Assembly: GCA_965249685.1 (NCBI GenBank)
Contig: CBDFMN010000003.1
Location: forward strand, 2,790,001 to 2,854,000
Source of the DNA: RH-AL1 sp965249685
Lineage (GTDB): Bacteria > Pseudomonadota > Alphaproteobacteria > Rhizobiales > Beijerinckiaceae
Direction of reading: 5' to 3'
DNA length: 64,000 nucleotides
In this document: piece after piece, positions 63,083 to 64,000 of the stretch
How positions within the stretch are numbered: position 1 is the first letter of the stretch
Layout: every line of letters begins with the position of its first letter
The notes under the pieces: generated by a model
The model's input: only the letters and a program-made list of their open reading frames with translations
Told to the model about the DNA's origin: nothing
The model's database searches: none
Position numbers and translations under genes: made by a program

Positions 63083-64000
63083 TCACGGCCAGCGCGCCTC
63101 CGGCGGCAGCGAGGACAGGATGGAAGCGACGTTGCCGCCGGTCTTCAGGCCGAAGATGGTGCCGCGGTCGTAGAGGAGGTTGAACTCGACGTAGCGGCCG
63201 CGGCGCACGAGCTGCTCGTCGCGCTCCGCCCGCGTCCAGGGCTGGGCGTAGTTGCGCCGCACGATCTCGGTGTAGACCTCGCGAAAAGCCGTGCCCACCG
63301 CCTGCGTGAAGGCCAAGAGCGGCGCGAAGCCGGTCCCGGACGCGTCGGATTCGAGATAGTCGTAGAAGATGCCGCCGATCCCGCGCGGCTCGTTGCGGTG
63401 CTTCAGGAAGAAATAGTCCTCGCACCATGCCTTGTAGCGGGGGTAGTCGGCCACCTCGGGATGGGCCGCGCACGCCGCCTCCATCGCCGCGTGAAACAAC
63501 CGGGCGTCCGGGTCGTTCTGCGTGCGGCGGCGGTCGAGCACGGGCGTCAAGTCGGCGCCGCCGCCGAACCACGTCTTGCTCGTCGCAACGAAGCGGGTGT
63601 TCATGTGGACCGTTGGAACGTGCGGGTTCCACGGGTGGGCGATGACGGAGACGCCCGAGGCCCAGAACCGCGGGTCCTCGGCGGCGCCGGGGATCTGGGC
63701 CGCGAATTCCGGCGCGAAGGTCCCGTAGACGGTCGAGCTGTGGACGCCCGCTTTCTCGAACACCCGGCCTTTGAGGGTACCCATGCGGCCGCCGCCACCA
63801 TCCGCGCCGTCGTGGTCGGCGCGCGCCCATGGCGTAAGGGTGGCGCGCCCGGCCGCGAGGTCCTCGCGCGCGAACGGTCCGGGTGCCTCCGCCTCCAGCG
63901 CCTCGAACACGGCGAGGATCTCGCTCTGCAAGGTCTCAAACCAGGCGCGAGCCGCCAGCTTCTCGCCGTCGAGTTCGGCCGCTCGAAGGTCGGGTGTTTC
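63083..64000 (-). CDS. hemF: oxygen-dependent coproporphyrinogen III oxidase, partial at its start
   Basis: HemF oxidatively decarboxylates coproporphyrinogen III to protoporphyrinogen IX in haem synthesis. The frame continues past the window edge with a sequence ending ARAWFETLQSEILAVFEALE, which matches the family, so the start is outside. Motifs visible include GGGGRMGTLKGRVFEKAGVH, HPWNPHVPTVHMNTRF, WFGGGADLTP, FFLKHRNEPRGIGGIFYDYL and YVEFNLLYDRGT. It uses oxygen as oxidant, so the organism can make haem aerobically. Confidence 0.96.
   Translation of the reverse strand, partial: ETPDLRAAELDGEKLAARAWFETLQSEILAVFEALEAEAPGPFAREDLAAGRATLTPWARADHDGADGGGGRMGTLKGRVFEKAGVHSSTVYGTFAPEFAAQIPGAAEDPRFWASGVSVIAHPWNPHVPTVHMNTRFVATSKTWFGGGADLTPVLDRRRTQNDPDARLFHAAMEAACAAHPEVADYPRYKAWCEDYFFLKHRNEPRGIGGIFYDYLESDASGTGFAPLLAFTQAVGTAFREVYTEIVRRNYAQPWTRAERDEQLVRRGRYVEFNLLYDRGTIFGLKTGGNVASILSSLPPEARWP

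Overview
The window is about 64 kb of GC-rich, gene-dense bacterial chromosome. It looks like an alphaproteobacterium, most likely Hyphomicrobiales (Rhizobiales). The reasons are an sdhC-sdhD-sdhA-sdhB order, a GlnD uridylyltransferase, a PmtA-type phospholipid N-methyltransferase, an Omp25/31-type outer-membrane protein, a PetP/PetR-like MarR plus response-regulator pair, DUF992 and DUF2937 proteins, and a fused two-domain OppDF ATPase. This assignment is inferred from gene content only. No rRNA, tRNA, CRISPR array, transposase or prophage gene was recognised.

Layout. 1-3 kb: an L,D-transpeptidase tail, small secreted proteins, TerB-like and SDR proteins. 3-10.6 kb: polA, pmtA-like, pyrF, a YeiH-type transporter with a tiny coupled cysteine protein, and a methyltransferase. 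10.5-15.1 kb: a nucleoside deoxyribosyltransferase-like gene, then the succinate dehydrogenase operon, with a VapD-like endoribonuclease gene packed between sdhA and sdhB. 15.7-22.6 kb: a secreted protein with two similar halves, grpE, glnD, gshB and a chemotaxis receptor lacking a periplasmic sensor domain. 22.7-23.5 kb: a RelB/YafQ-type toxin-antitoxin pair with an operator-like palindrome. 23.6-30.1 kb: a nitrilase-family amidase gene overlapping the first gene of an oligopeptide ABC transporter. 30.2-34.9 kb: ilvE, divergent from a MarR / response regulator / histidine kinase operon, then an outer-membrane protein with a strong terminator. 35-40.2 kb: phosphoglycerate mutase, sterol-desaturase-like protein, secreted and membrane hypotheticals, a Bcr/CflA-type efflux pump and a 2'-5' RNA ligase-like protein.

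40.3-47.9 kb is the most coherent accessory module: oxalate degradation. It holds an MFS carrier, an OxlT-type oxalate:formate antiporter, oxalyl-CoA decarboxylase, a small PAS-domain protein, formyl-CoA:oxalate CoA-transferase and a convergent FadR/GntR-type (FCD) regulator. The same perfect 12-bp palindrome CTGGTATACCAG stands in front of both the oxlT and oxc genes, and I infer it is the regulator's operator. Oxalate would enter through OxlT, be activated by Frc using formyl-CoA, and be decarboxylated by Oxc, regenerating formyl-CoA.

48-64 kb: a very small membrane ORF, gamma-glutamyltransferase, thiD, a PaaK-like ligase, DUF2937, a WD40 protein beside a His-rich CobW-type GTPase, a divergent SCO1/SenC protein, a solute-binding protein with apt and mtnP (purine/methylthioadenosine salvage), msrP, a LysR regulator, trxB, DUF992, GtrA and the 3' part of hemF, which runs off the window.

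Start codons were chosen from homology length, Shine-Dalgarno-like sequence and overlap with neighbours. GC statements are visual impressions, not computed values.
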